Part shown: piece by piece, positions 9,434-17,903 of the stretch | Position numbering within the stretch: the first letter of the stretch is position 1 | Layout: the number at the start of each line of letters is the position of its first letter | Assembly: GCF_012932915.1 (NCBI RefSeq) | Contig: NZ_VCQU01000001.1 | Location: 930,001-994,000 of the forward strand | Length of the DNA stretch: 64,000 bases | Source: Antrihabitans stalactiti | Lineage (GTDB): Bacteria; Actinomycetota; Actinomycetes; Mycobacteriales; Mycobacteriaceae | Direction: 5' to 3' | Program-made: the position numbers and the translations under genes | The notes under the pieces: generated by a model | Told to the model about the DNA's origin: nothing | What the model saw: the letters and a program-made list of their open reading frames with translations, nothing else | Databases searched by the model: none

Positions 9434-9937
9434 GTGAGCATCGTCGCCGGACCGATCTACCAGGTCGCGTGGGTCGTCGAAGACATCGAGACGTCCGAGC
9501 GGGTGTTCACCGAGCAACTGGGCGTAATGCGATGGAATCGAATGCCCAACGTTGCGTTTACACCCGAGACGGCGAGCTATCGCGGCCAACCTGCCGACTA
9601 CGTCATTCACGTCTCTCTCGGCTACCTCGGCGACCAGCAAATCGAGCTGATCCAACCCGTATCCGGCACCAACCTGTACACCGAGTTTCTCGACCGCAAC
9701 GGTGGCGGCGGGCTGCACCACACGGCGTGGCTGGTCGACAACCTCGTCGAGACGCTGAAAATTGCTGCTGCAGCAGATATTCCCGTGAACCAGCAGGGCG
9801 ACTTCGGCGAAGAGATGAAATTTGCCTACCTCGACTTCAGCGCCGGTGGCGCCCCCTACGTCGAACTGATGCAACTCGGGCCGAACATGCGCGCGTTCTT
9901 CGATTCGATGTGCGCCGCGTCGAAGGCGAGCGTGTGA
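9434..9937 (+). CDS. VOC (glyoxalase-fold) family protein
   Basis: 167-residue vicinal-oxygen-chelate protein with two beta-alpha-beta modules. The second module carries likely metal ligands (GGGLHHTAW His, and Glu in PYVELMQLG). At the usual first ligand position the N-terminal strand IYQVAWVVEDIE has Gln instead of His. The family includes methylmalonyl-CoA epimerases, glyoxalases and extradiol dioxygenases; the substrate here is unknown. The GTG at 9434 is preferred over the GTG at 9416 because it sits at the predicted transcription start. The stop shares one base with the next ATG (TGATG). Confidence 0.82.
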   Translation: MSIVAGPIYQVAWVVEDIETSERVFTEQLGVMRWNRMPNVAFTPETASYRGQPADYVIHVSLGYLGDQQIELIQPVSGTNLYTEFLDRNGGGGLHHTAWLVDNLVETLKIAAAADIPVNQQGDFGEEMKFAYLDFSAGGAPYVELMQLGPNMRAFFDSMCAASKASV

Positions 9938-11385
9938 TGGATGCGTCGATACCTCAGGTGCTTTCGCTCGATGACGTCGACGCGTGGACCGACTCCGCCG
10001 ACGTTGTCGTCGCCGGGATGGGAATGGCGGGGTGTTGCGCGGCGATCGACGCCGTCGGCGCCGGTGCAGACGTCCTGGTGCTCGAAAAGGCCGGTGCCGC
10101 AGGCGGAACGACAGCGCTGGCGGCGGGTCAGGTCTATCTCGGCGGCGGAACGCCCACGCAGGTCGCAACGGGCCACAACGACACCGTCGACGCGATGTTC
10201 GCCTATCTCGAGGCCGTGACACCCGATCCGGATCTCGACAAGATCCGCCTCTACTGCGAGCAGAGCGTGGAGCATTTCGGGTGGCTCGAAGCTCAGGGCG
10301 TGAAGTTCGAGCGGACCTACTACGCAGGCAAGGCCGTGTTCCAGCCCGGGACCGAGGGCGTCATGTACACGGGTAACGAGAAAGTCTGGCCGTTCCGCGA
10401 CAAAGCCGCACCTGCACCGCGTGGCCACAAAGTCGCCGCGCCCGCGGAGACCGGCGGTCGCGAGGCCATCCGCGCGCTGACCGAGCGCATCGAAGCACTC
10501 AGCGCGCGAGTGCAATACGACACCGGAGTCGTCGCACTGGTCATGGACGAAGGACGCGTTATCGGCGTTCGGACGAACTCGTTCGGTGCAGTCGCACATG
10601 TGCGCGCCCGGCGCGGTGTCGTCCTCGCGGCGGGCGGCTATGTAATGAACAAGGCGATGCTCGCGCAATACACGCCGCAACTGTCCGGCGGCTTCATCGA
10701 ACTCGGCACGCCGAACGACGATGGCCTGGGAAGTCGGTTGGGCCAGTCGGCGGGTGGCGTGCCGATACACATGGACGGCGCCTTCATCAGCGCACCGTTC
10801 TACCCGCCTGGTTCGCTCCTCAAGGGGATCATCGTCAACAAGCACGGCAAACGATTCGTCGCGGAAGATTCCTATCACGGTCGGACCGGCGGTTACGTTG
10901 TGCAGCAACCGGATCGCGTCGCATATCTGATCATCGACGAACCCAACTTCGGTAGGCCGGAGATTCCGTTGACACCCTTCATAGATGGGTGGGACACGAT
11001 CGCCGAACTCGAACATGGCTTGAACCTTGCTGCCGGTTCGGTTCAGACGACCCTGGACGAGTACAACAAGTACGCCGCCGACGGCGACGATCCCGAGTTC
11101 CACAAGCACCCGGATTGGGTCGCCCCGCTCGAGCAGGGCCCATGGGCCGCTTTTGATTTGACGATCGGCAAGGCGATGTACGTCGGCTTCACGCTCGGCG
11201 GCCTGACCACGTCGATCGACGCAGAGGTGCTGGACGCTGCAGGCGTCGCGATTCCGGGACTGTTCGCCGCAGGCGCGTGTGCGTCGAACATCGCTCAGGA
11301 CAGCACCGGCTACTCGAGCGGAACATGCATCGGGGAAAGCTCGTTCTTCGGGCGCCGAGCAGGACGAAAGGCAGCAACAGCATGA
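9937..11385 (+). CDS. FAD-dependent dehydrogenase, fumarate-reductase/KstD superfamily
   Basis: 482-residue flavoprotein. The N-terminal dinucleotide fold is VVVAGMGMAGCCAAIDAVGA followed by the Glu of VLVLEKAGAAGGTT, which binds ribose. A C-terminal FAD segment reads GLFAAGACASNIAQDSTGYS. The overall plan matches the FAD_binding_2 family (fumarate reductase flavoprotein, 3-ketosteroid dehydrogenases), which desaturate or reduce a C-C bond next to a carbonyl. No heme domain or secretion signal is seen, so it is cytoplasmic. It is coupled to both neighbours (TGATG and ATGA). Steroid-type substrates are possible given the neighbouring mce genes, but this is inference. Confidence 0.82.
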   Translation: MDASIPQVLSLDDVDAWTDSADVVVAGMGMAGCCAAIDAVGAGADVLVLEKAGAAGGTTALAAGQVYLGGGTPTQVATGHNDTVDAMFAYLEAVTPDPDLDKIRLYCEQSVEHFGWLEAQGVKFERTYYAGKAVFQPGTEGVMYTGNEKVWPFRDKAAPAPRGHKVAAPAETGGREAIRALTERIEALSARVQYDTGVVALVMDEGRVIGVRTNSFGAVAHVRARRGVVLAAGGYVMNKAMLAQYTPQLSGGFIELGTPNDDGLGSRLGQSAGGVPIHMDGAFISAPFYPPGSLLKGIIVNKHGKRFVAEDSYHGRTGGYVVQQPDRVAYLIIDEPNFGRPEIPLTPFIDGWDTIAELEHGLNLAAGSVQTTLDEYNKYAADGDDPEFHKHPDWVAPLEQGPWAAFDLTIGKAMYVGFTLGGLTTSIDAEVLDAAGVAIPGLFAAGACASNIAQDSTGYSSGTCIGESSFFGRRAGRKAATA

Positions 11386-12251
11386 AATTCACCATGTCGA
11401 TCGCGATGAGCCCGCTCGACGAGCTGACCGAGTTGGCGAGAACTGCTGAGGAGAACGGGTTTTCCTCCGTCGCTTTGCCGGACTCGATCCTCTATCCCGA
11501 AAATCCCACCGGCACGTACATGTACACCGCTGATGGAAACCGGTTCTGGAACGAAGGCACACCCTGGGTGGATCCGTTCATCGCGGCGGCGGCAATGGCG
11601 TCGGTCACCACGCACCTGCGCTTCTACACCCAGGTGCTCAAGCTCAATCCGCGGAACCCGGTATTGCTTGCACGACAACTACAGTCGGTGGCCTGGATGA
11701 CGAACAACCGCTTCGGTCTCGGCGTCGGCCTCGGTTGGATGCTGGAGGAATCCGAATGGTGCGGTGCGCCGTTCGACAATCGCGGCAAACGATGCGAGGA
11801 GTCGATCGAGATCTTTCGGCTCATCCTCGGTGGCGGAATGGTCGAATACCACGGCGAGTTCTATTCGTTCGACAAAATGTTGATGAGCCCTGCCCCGACC
11901 GAACCGATGCCGATCTACTACGGCAGCCACACCGAACCCGGACTGCGCCGCGCCGCCAGGATGTGCGACGGCTGGACGTCGGCGATGATCAAGTTCGACG
12001 AATTGCAGAGCGTCATCGAGCGACTGGACGCGCTGCGCGCCGACTACGGTCGCAGCGACGTGCCTTTCGAGATTCAGGCCGTCTGCGTCGACCGATTCGG
12101 TCTCGACGGGTACCGCGATCAGGCCGCGATCGGCGTCACCGACGCAGTCGTCGTGCCATGGCTCTTCTACGGCGTCGGCTTCGACGGCACACTGGAAGCG
12201 AAGAAGGACGGGATCAAGCGGTTCGCGGACGACATCATCGCGAAGCTGTGA
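11382..12251 (+). CDS. LLM class oxidoreductase, probably F420-dependent
   Basis: 289-residue luciferase-like monooxygenase-fold protein (TIM barrel). Visible features are the N-terminal strand MKFTMSIAMSPLDELTELA, the NRFGLGVGLGWMLEES segment typical of F420-dependent members, and YYGSHTEPGLRRAARMCDGW near the cofactor site. The start is fixed by ATGA overlap with the FAD gene, making this the third member of a tightly coupled operon. Pairing an F420- or flavin-dependent redox enzyme with an FAD dehydrogenase and a VOC protein suggests sequential steps on one substrate. The cofactor could also be FMN. Confidence 0.82.
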   Translation: MKFTMSIAMSPLDELTELARTAEENGFSSVALPDSILYPENPTGTYMYTADGNRFWNEGTPWVDPFIAAAAMASVTTHLRFYTQVLKLNPRNPVLLARQLQSVAWMTNNRFGLGVGLGWMLEESEWCGAPFDNRGKRCEESIEIFRLILGGGMVEYHGEFYSFDKMLMSPAPTEPMPIYYGSHTEPGLRRAARMCDGWTSAMIKFDELQSVIERLDALRADYGRSDVPFEIQAVCVDRFGLDGYRDQAAIGVTDAVVVPWLFYGVGFDGTLEAKKDGIKRFADDIIAKL

Positions 12252-12258
12252 TCAGGCC

Positions 12259-12284
12259 TGTGGATAAGTAGAAAGTTATCCACA
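12259..12284. repeat. Inverted pair of consensus DnaA boxes
   Basis: TGTGGATAA (12259-12267) and TTATCCACA (12276-12284) form a perfect 9-bp inverted repeat with an 8-base spacer, beginning 7 bases after the LLM gene stop. Each arm matches the classical DnaA box TTATCCACA exactly. The pair could titrate DnaA, act as a regulatory site for the downstream peptidase gene, or simply be a hairpin; no T-run follows, so a standard terminator is less likely. Confidence 0.6.
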
Positions 12285-12334
12285 TTCACTGAACCTCGTT
12301 CCCGCCGTGCACTTTTCTGCGCCAGAGTCGTGTG

Positions 12335-12823
12335 ATGCGATGGATTTGGACGGTGGTTGCAATGGTGTGCGTCGTGCTGGTCGCCGTGCCTGCCGACGCT
12401 GCAACGAGCGAATACGACTGGCCGCTGCAACCCCGGCCCAGCGTGGTCCGTCGGTTCGACAAGCCAAGTCACAACTGGCTTCCCGGGCATCGCGGCGTCG
12501 ATCTGGCAGGAAGCCCTGGTCAGTCCGTGCTGTCGGCTGGAGCAGGCGTCGTCGTGTTCACCGGTGACGTCGCGGGCAAACCCGTTGTGTCCGTGGACCA
12601 CCCTGGTGGCTTGCGAACGACCTACGAGCCGGTCGAGGCGTCCGTCGAAGTCGGACGTCGGGTCGAGCGGGGCGCTGTCATCGGCACGCTGCAAGCCGGC
12701 CACCTCGGCTGCCCGGTCGCGGCATGTCTGCATTGGGGATTACGAAGGGGCCGAGACTATCTCGATCCGCTCGGGCTCATCCACGCCGTGCCCATACGGC
12801 TGAAGCCGGTCGCGCCTCCCTAA
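12335..12823 (+). CDS. M23 family metallopeptidase, secreted
   Basis: 162-residue secreted LytM/M23-type endopeptidase, expected to cut peptidoglycan peptide bridges. A signal peptide covers residues about 1-22 (ending ADAA). The zinc site is recognisable: HRGVDLAG supplies His and Asp, and CLHWGLRRG holds the second histidine motif. The domain fills the protein with no repeat or LysM extension. The ATG at 12335 is preferred; a GTG directly before it (12332) adds one residue. The same type of gene sits near xerC in mycobacteria. Its stop overlaps the convergent xerC stop. Confidence 0.87.
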   Translation: MRWIWTVVAMVCVVLVAVPADAATSEYDWPLQPRPSVVRRFDKPSHNWLPGHRGVDLAGSPGQSVLSAGAGVVVFTGDVAGKPVVSVDHPGGLRTTYEPVEASVEVGRRVERGAVIGTLQAGHLGCPVAACLHWGLRRGRDYLDPLGLIHAVPIRLKPVAPP

Positions 12824-13746
12824 GCTCTCGGGTGGGCTTGATCGTGGACCGCGCGCAACCGCGCCACCGATACGTGGGTGTAGAGCTGGGTAGTCGCCAT
12901 GCTCGCGTGGCCCAGGAGTTCTTGGACAACGCGTAAGTCAGCACCACCTTCGAGCAAATGCGTTGCCGCAGAGTGGCGTAACCCGTGCGGTCCGATGTCG
13001 GGTGCACCGGGTATGGCCGACATAGTCTCGTGCACAACGGTCCGGGCCTGCCGCTGATCGAGTCGCTTGCCGCGCCGGCCAAGGAGTAGCGCCTTTCCCG
13101 ATTCTTCGTTGGCGATTTCAGGTCTGCCATGCCGCACCCACAGCTCGACTGCCTCGGCAGCGGGTCGACCGAACGGCACGGACCGTTCCTTGTTGCCCTT
13201 GCCGATCACGCGGACGAGTTGCCGGTCGCGATCGACGTCGTCGAGGTCGAGGCCACATAGCTCGCCGACCCGGATGCCGGTGGAGTACAGCAACTCGACA
13301 ATGAGCCGGTCGCGAAGCGCCAGCGGGTCGTGTTGTGCGGCACCGGATTCTGCGGCATCCATCGCCTCTGCCGCTTGCTTCTGCCGCAGCACCTGGGGCA
13401 AGGTCCGGCGAGCTTTCGCCGAGGCCAAGCGCGTGCCGGGATCGGTCGGGATGCGCTCGGTCCGTAGCAGCCACGCAGTGAAGGTTCGCGCCGACGACGT
13501 GCGCCGAGCCATCGTGGTCCGCGCGGCTCCCGCATTCGACTGCTTCGCCAGCCACGACCGCAGCAAGCGGAGGTCGATATCGGTCAGCTGTGCGTCGGGC
13601 GACTGCGTCGTCAGATGGGTAAGCAACGAAGACGCGTCGGTCACGTAAGCGCGAATCGTGTGCTCGGAACGCCCGCGTTCGAGCCGAAGGTGCTCCGCGT
13701 AGGCGTCGAGATGCGCCACCAATCGGTCCGGCAGCTCGGTTTCCAT
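12820..13746 (-). CDS. xerC: Tyrosine recombinase XerC
   Basis: 308-residue tyrosine recombinase. An N-terminal SAM-like core-binding domain (about residues 8-95) precedes the catalytic domain. Catalytic residues are visible: Arg in [13 protein letters not shown], Lys in the beta-hairpin [25 protein letters not shown] (His-x-x-Arg), His in [11 protein letters not shown], and the nucleophilic Tyr in QLYTHVS. Length and motifs fit the chromosomal dimer-resolution enzyme acting with XerD at dif, and its location near dprA and rnhB matches xerC in relatives. No dif site was found nearby. Confidence 0.93.
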   Translation of the reverse strand: METELPDRLVAHLDAYAEHLRLERGRSEHTIRAYVTDASSLLTHLTTQSPDAQLTDIDLRLLRSWLAKQSNAGAARTTMARRTSSARTFTAWLLRTERIPTDPGTRLASAKARRTLPQVLRQKQAAEAMDAAESGAAQHDPLALRDRLIVELLYSTGIRVGELCGLDLDDVDRDRQLVRVIGKGNKERSVPFGRPAAEAVELWVRHGRPEIANEESGKALLLGRRGKRLDQRQARTVVHETMSAIPGAPDIGPHGLRHSAATHLLEGGADLRVVQELLGHASMATTQLYTHVSVARLRAVHDQAHPRA

Positions 13747-13808
13747 ACGCCCACAGTCGCTGTCAGGCGGCCCGAGCGCAACGAGCCGCGCCGATCGGCG
13801 TTGCCCTA

Positions 13809-14237
13809 TCAGCCGTAGGTCGGCCGAAAGTCCCCAGAAATCGGTCCGGCGTCGACATGAACGAGAGTCGTTTGCGCGCCTGCGCGAGCATTCTCGTCGC
13901 CGACCAGACAGTGACCGTTCAGCGATACCGGCTTATCCGGCAACGCGGCGTGAATTGCGCCCTGGATCTCGAGAGTCCGACCGGCAGGAAGCACGGCCGC
14001 GATCACGTTGTGCAGCCACGGCGAGAGGTAGGGGTAGACCTCGATCTGGTTTGCCGTCACCTCCGGAGCCGGAACTTGGATCGGGCTGAATGCCGGTGTC
14101 ACGTCGGCGCCCTTCTCCTCGCCGGCGACCCACTGACCGTTCGGCGGCACCGCGTAGTCGATCGTGTCAGCCTGCGCGAGGGTTGTGCTGCCGAGCGACG
14201 CGAGCAACGCAATTCCGGCTACAGTCGCAATTCGCAT
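13809..14237 (-). CDS. Small secreted protein of unknown function
   Basis: 142-residue protein with a classical signal peptide ([20 protein letters not shown], cleavage probable after AQA). The mature part is about 120 residues with no family I can name; the segment [20 protein letters not shown] is hydrophobic and Pro/Tyr-rich. One Cys (NGHCLVGDE) is present. The start at 14237 is supported by AAGGA 7 bases upstream; the longer frame to 14486 lacks a site and crosses the divergent promoter. It is divergent from the lipoprotein pair. Confidence 0.75.
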   Translation of the reverse strand: MRIATVAGIALLASLGSTTLAQADTIDYAVPPNGQWVAGEEKGADVTPAFSPIQVPAPEVTANQIEVYPYLSPWLHNVIAAVLPAGRTLEIQGAIHAALPDKPVSLNGHCLVGDENARAGAQTTLVHVDAGPISGDFRPTYG

Positions 14238-14357
14238 AAGACAATCCTTCCGGCGACGGCCATGGCACGAAAGAATTTCGATCATCGCGACTGCAAGGCC
14301 GCCCCAAGGGTTTTCCAAGGTCGGCCAGTATTGTTGGTGCCTGGGGGGGTGGGGTTC

Positions 14358-15413
14358 ATGGGGAAATCGCTGCGTGTGGCAGTGGGAGCAGTCGTCGGAG
14401 CAGCAATGCTGTCCGCATGCTCGGTCGGCGGGCATGCGCGCCCAACTGCGAACGTGCCGTCCGATCCAGCTGTGCTGAACACCCACGGATTCGACCTCGA
14501 CGCGAAGGAAAAGGCCCAGGTCGAACTAACCCAGCAGATCCTCCGGACCGACCCGTGCGCGTTGCTCGACACCACGGCAGTCACCAAAGTCGGAGACGTC
14601 AAGACACTGGGACCGGAATACGACTTGTCCAGTTGTTCAGCGCGTTTCACTCGGTCGGGAACGAAATCGTATTCGTCGTCGAGCGTGATAGTGGAGGTCG
14701 ACCTGCTCGGACCGTCGCAGTCCGATACTCCGACGACGCTGGACGGCATTTCCGTGCTCATCGACACTTTCGCGACCCAGCCCAACGGACGCGGCGGCTG
14801 CGGCTACTACCTCCCGCTCCCGCTGCCCGTTCCTGCCGTGCTAGCCGACGCCAGTATCGAGCCTTTCCTTTCCGTGCAGGTGCGGGAGTACGGCGAGGAA
14901 CAGGACTCGTGTCCGCTTGCTGCGGATCTGATTCGATCGGCGAACACGACGCTGAAAAGGGGCCTGCCGCAACACGACACGGTCAAGGCGAAGTCGTCGC
15001 TGCTGGGCCACAGCCCATGCGAAGTCATCGACATCGCGCCTTTGTCGCCTGAGGTGAAAACCTGGGACATCAGCACCTACTCCCCGTACTCGTGCAGCTT
15101 CTCGACTGGCGACATCGATACCCGGACGACGGTCCGATTCGTCACCAAGCTGGTGCTCGAACGCAGTTCGGACAGCTCCGACCCTGAGCCGATCGAAAAG
15201 GACGGGCGGCAGTTGGTCATCGACAAGAGCGGCAGCTCGTGCGGGGTGACTGCATACTTCAAGCGCACGTTCGACAACGTCTATCCCGGATCGAAAGACC
15301 CGCCGACCGGGAGCGAAATCTACGAATATCAGTCGGCTGTCGCCGTCGATTCGCCGCAATGTGATTACGCGCAACAACTTGCGCTCGACGCGGCGAGGAG
15401 GTTCGACGCATGA
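14358..15413 (+). CDS. DUF3558-like lipoprotein with two repeated domains
   Basis: 351-residue lipoprotein. The signal peptide ends in LSAC, giving a lipidated Cys near residue 21. Two related modules follow: one with LRTDPCALLDTTAV ... LSSCSARF and one with GHSPCEVIDIAP ... PYSCSFST, each pairing a PC motif with a later Cys, so a disulfide per module is likely. This layout resembles DUF3558 lipoproteins of mycobacteria and rhodococci, whose function is unknown. The start at 14358 follows a G-rich stretch. The last bases overlap the next lipoprotein gene by ATGA. Confidence 0.78.
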   Translation: MGKSLRVAVGAVVGAAMLSACSVGGHARPTANVPSDPAVLNTHGFDLDAKEKAQVELTQQILRTDPCALLDTTAVTKVGDVKTLGPEYDLSSCSARFTRSGTKSYSSSSVIVEVDLLGPSQSDTPTTLDGISVLIDTFATQPNGRGGCGYYLPLPLPVPAVLADASIEPFLSVQVREYGEEQDSCPLAADLIRSANTTLKRGLPQHDTVKAKSSLLGHSPCEVIDIAPLSPEVKTWDISTYSPYSCSFSTGDIDTRTTVRFVTKLVLERSSDSSDPEPIEKDGRQLVIDKSGSSCGVTAYFKRTFDNVYPGSKDPPTGSEIYEYQSAVAVDSPQCDYAQQLALDAARRFDA

Positions 15414-16393
15414 GAATGCGCAACTGGTCGGTCGCGGCGGTCCTGCTGCTTGCGGGATGCTCCAGCGTCGTCGGAACTCCAAAACCGACCATCGAGACTT
15501 TCGGGCTCACCCTCGACCAGAAGACGGTCAGCGAACTCGAAATCGCCTCGGAACTGCGTGAACTCGATCCGTGCGCACTCGTCGACCCAGACGTTGCGAC
15601 CAAACTCGGCGAGCTCCGGCTCGAGCCCGCGCCGCTCTACGACCTTGCAGACTGCACGGTCGCCGTCGGCTCCAACCCCGCCCCACTCAACAACACCCTG
15701 ATCCGCTTGAGCTTCGACACGTCGACCTATCTCGATGAGGAGGACAAGGAAAAGGTCCGCGGTGCCACGGTCTACAAGGGCCATTCGACCAGCACGGATT
15801 GCTCCTATGCCTTTCCGATCGAGCTGCCGCTGAAAGAGCATTACAAACCCGCCAGCGGGCACAAGTCGAAACCCGTCATCTCGGCGTCGGTCAGCGACGC
15901 GGTCGGCGTCGATCCGTGCGACATCGCGCGGCAAATTTTGAAGAAGCCGATCGACTACGCGAAGTCCCTTCCCGCTCGCGACCCCGCGGATCCCTGGACG
16001 AGACTTGCGAACGCGCACCCCTGCGCGGTGGCCCGAGTCCTGCCGCATGCGGTCGGTGCCACGACCGTCGAATCGAACAGCCCCTTCGAATGCACCATCG
16101 ATCATGAGACGAACGAGCGGGCCGTCTGGTTCGGATCCAGGAGGAAAGCGGACTCCACCGGCACCGGCTTCACCGTGGTGCACAAAGACGGCTTCGAATT
16201 GAACGTCGTCGACAACCACGACACCGATGGCACCTGTGTCGCCTTCTACTCGACCGACGACGAGATCGACCTCAACCTGCCAGGCAAGGACAGAACAGAG
16301 GACGGCATCGTCTACCCCACCATCAGGGTCAACGCGAAATGTGACGAGATCGCCGACTTCGCGGCCAACGTCATCCGAGCCGCCGGCTTCTAG
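15410..16393 (+). CDS. DUF3558-like lipoprotein, tandem paralogue
   Basis: 327-residue lipoprotein coupled to the previous gene. The lipobox is LLAGC (Cys near residue 17). It repeats the neighbour's two-module plan: LRELDPCALVDPDVATKLG ... YDLADCTVAVG and LANAHPCAVARVLP ... SPFECTID. The similarity in position and motif suggests tandem gene duplication followed by divergence. The protein is predicted to sit on the outer face of the membrane. It is followed directly by a strong hairpin that overlaps its stop codon. Confidence 0.78.
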   Translation: MRMRNWSVAAVLLLAGCSSVVGTPKPTIETFGLTLDQKTVSELEIASELRELDPCALVDPDVATKLGELRLEPAPLYDLADCTVAVGSNPAPLNNTLIRLSFDTSTYLDEEDKEKVRGATVYKGHSTSTDCSYAFPIELPLKEHYKPASGHKSKPVISASVSDAVGVDPCDIARQILKKPIDYAKSLPARDPADPWTRLANAHPCAVARVLPHAVGATTVESNSPFECTIDHETNERAVWFGSRRKADSTGTGFTVVHKDGFELNVVDNHDTDGTCVAFYSTDDEIDLNLPGKDRTEDGIVYPTIRVNAKCDEIADFAANVIRAAGF

Positions 16394-16424
16394 GCCAGCT
16401 ACCCGTGGGTCCGGGTAGCTGGCC
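16393..16424. terminator. Bidirectional hairpin terminator, 12-bp perfect stem
   Basis: GGCCAGCTACCC (16393-16404) and GGGTAGCTGGCC (16413-16424) pair perfectly around an 8-base loop. It lies between the end of the lipoprotein gene and the end of the convergent monooxygenase gene and starts within the TAG stop. There is no T-run, which is common for actinobacterial hairpin terminators. Confidence 0.8.
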
Positions 16425-16432
16425 AAGCCGTA

Positions 16433-17806
16433 TCAGACCAGCGCGGGAGCGAACGTGGAGCGTTCGAACCTGCCTGCGGGTGTAAAGCGTGCCAACAACT
16501 CGGCCGGGTCCTGTCCGGTGACCTGCGCGATGTACGCGCCGGCATCCTCGACGGAATTGATACCGAGGAACGGCTGCGGCCGATGCAGCAAGCCGACCAG
16601 CGCGGCGGCGAACTTCGGATCGACTGCGGCCGTCGCAAAGAACTGGCCGCCGATGTCGGCGAATGCGGGATCGCTCAGGAACAGGCGGGTGACCTTGTTC
16701 GCTGCGTCGGACCGTGCAGCGAGGAACGACGAGTACTGCTCCGCCAACCATGCCTCGTCGAATGCGCCGTCGTGGACTGCCGCGGCCGCCACGAGGCGTT
16801 GCGCTTGGATGAGGCCACTCTGCGCACCCTGCCCGGCGATCGGGTCGTATGCCACCGACGTATCGCCGAGCGAGCCGACGACGTGACCGCTCGCAGTGTG
16901 GCCGATGCCCGCGCGGACGACGGGCTTGACGGCGCCCTTCAACCACGAGTGCGGATCCTCGGTGATGACCTCGGTGGCCTCCACCTCGGGCAGGTCCCAG
17001 TCGATGTAATCGCGGTACAAATCCTTGACGATGTTCAGCGCGGACTCGGCGGAATCGGCTGCGTCGAAACGGGTTTCCCAGTCGCTGCCCGGCCGCGCCC
17101 AACCGAGGAATGCCCAGGTGGGACCGGCGTCCTTGTGCAGGTACGGCCCCCACCACGCTTCACCCTGCTCGGCGAAGATGGAGAAGAGGCTGTGCGCGCC
17201 GCCCGCGGGGCTGCGGTGCGCGAAGACGCCCTCGTCGAAGCCGAGGCCCTTGACCGTGACGGTCAGCAGCTTGCGCTGCGGGGCGTCGTAGACGGTGCGG
17301 TCGGTGTCGATGGCGAAGAGGTCGGACAACCCGGCGCGACCCGTGGCGACGAGCGTCAGGTCGTTGGCTGCCGCGATGCCGTCCAGCGACTCGGGCGTGA
17401 CGGGCTCGACGACGAACTTGCCACCGCGCTCGAGGAAGGCCGTGAGCCGCTCGTCAGCCTTGAGGCGAGTATCGACCGCGACACCGACATAGCCGTCGAA
17501 GTTGCCGTCGAAGCCGATCAGTTCGGCGTTCGCTTCGCCTGCAATGCGAACGCTCAAACCGGAGTGGCGAGGGGCACGCGCGGTGTAGGTGTCGAGGCCC
17601 AGCGCGACCTCGGCCTGCTGTGTTTCACCGAACTCGAGCGCGGTTCCCGTGGCGGGCACATCGTTGCGTAACGATCGCTGGTCGCGGTCGCTGTAGAGGG
17701 TGACCTCGAATCCGGCGTCGAGGAGGCCGAAAGCAGCGGTCACACCGGTCTGGCCGGCGCCGATCACTGCGGCTTTGCGGGTGGATGGGGTGTTCTGTGT
17801 TGTCAT
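16433..17806 (-). CDS. StyA-like flavoprotein monooxygenase (styrene/indole monooxygenase family)
   Basis: 457-residue group E-type flavoprotein monooxygenase. The FAD Rossmann motif is AAVIGAGQTGVTAAFGLLDA at residues about 12-31, and the C-terminal FAD motif GDTSVAYDPIAGQGAQSG matches the corresponding segment of StyA-type styrene monooxygenases. Such enzymes epoxidise styrene or indole with reduced FAD from a separate reductase (StyB). No StyB-like gene lies next to it, so the reductase must be elsewhere or shared. Its promoter faces that of the methionine sulfoxide reductase gene across 97 bases. The substrate is unknown; assignment is at family level. Confidence 0.78.
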   Translation of the reverse strand: MTTQNTPSTRKAAVIGAGQTGVTAAFGLLDAGFEVTLYSDRDQRSLRNDVPATGTALEFGETQQAEVALGLDTYTARAPRHSGLSVRIAGEANAELIGFDGNFDGYVGVAVDTRLKADERLTAFLERGGKFVVEPVTPESLDGIAAANDLTLVATGRAGLSDLFAIDTDRTVYDAPQRKLLTVTVKGLGFDEGVFAHRSPAGGAHSLFSIFAEQGEAWWGPYLHKDAGPTWAFLGWARPGSDWETRFDAADSAESALNIVKDLYRDYIDWDLPEVEATEVITEDPHSWLKGAVKPVVRAGIGHTASGHVVGSLGDTSVAYDPIAGQGAQSGLIQAQRLVAAAAVHDGAFDEAWLAEQYSSFLAARSDAANKVTRLFLSDPAFADIGGQFFATAAVDPKFAAALVGLLHRPQPFLGINSVEDAGAYIAQVTGQDPAELLARFTPAGRFERSTFAPALV

Positions 17807-17903
17807 ACTTCGAATTGTTGCTGCGCCGTGGGTGTTTCAGCAGAGTTCCGATCACCGCGAATCGATGCCGTGCCGACGGTTGCCAACTGCATAGGATTGC
17901 AGC

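Noticed and set aside
12820-12823. Overlapping stop codons of the M23 gene and xerC as a sign of a wrong gene end
   Set aside because: Both proteins are complete at their C-termini, so this is simply tight convergent packing.
13747-13808. GCAACG/CGTTGC repeat between xerC and the small secreted protein
   Set aside because: Only 6 bp with a 15-base spacer; not distinguishable from chance.
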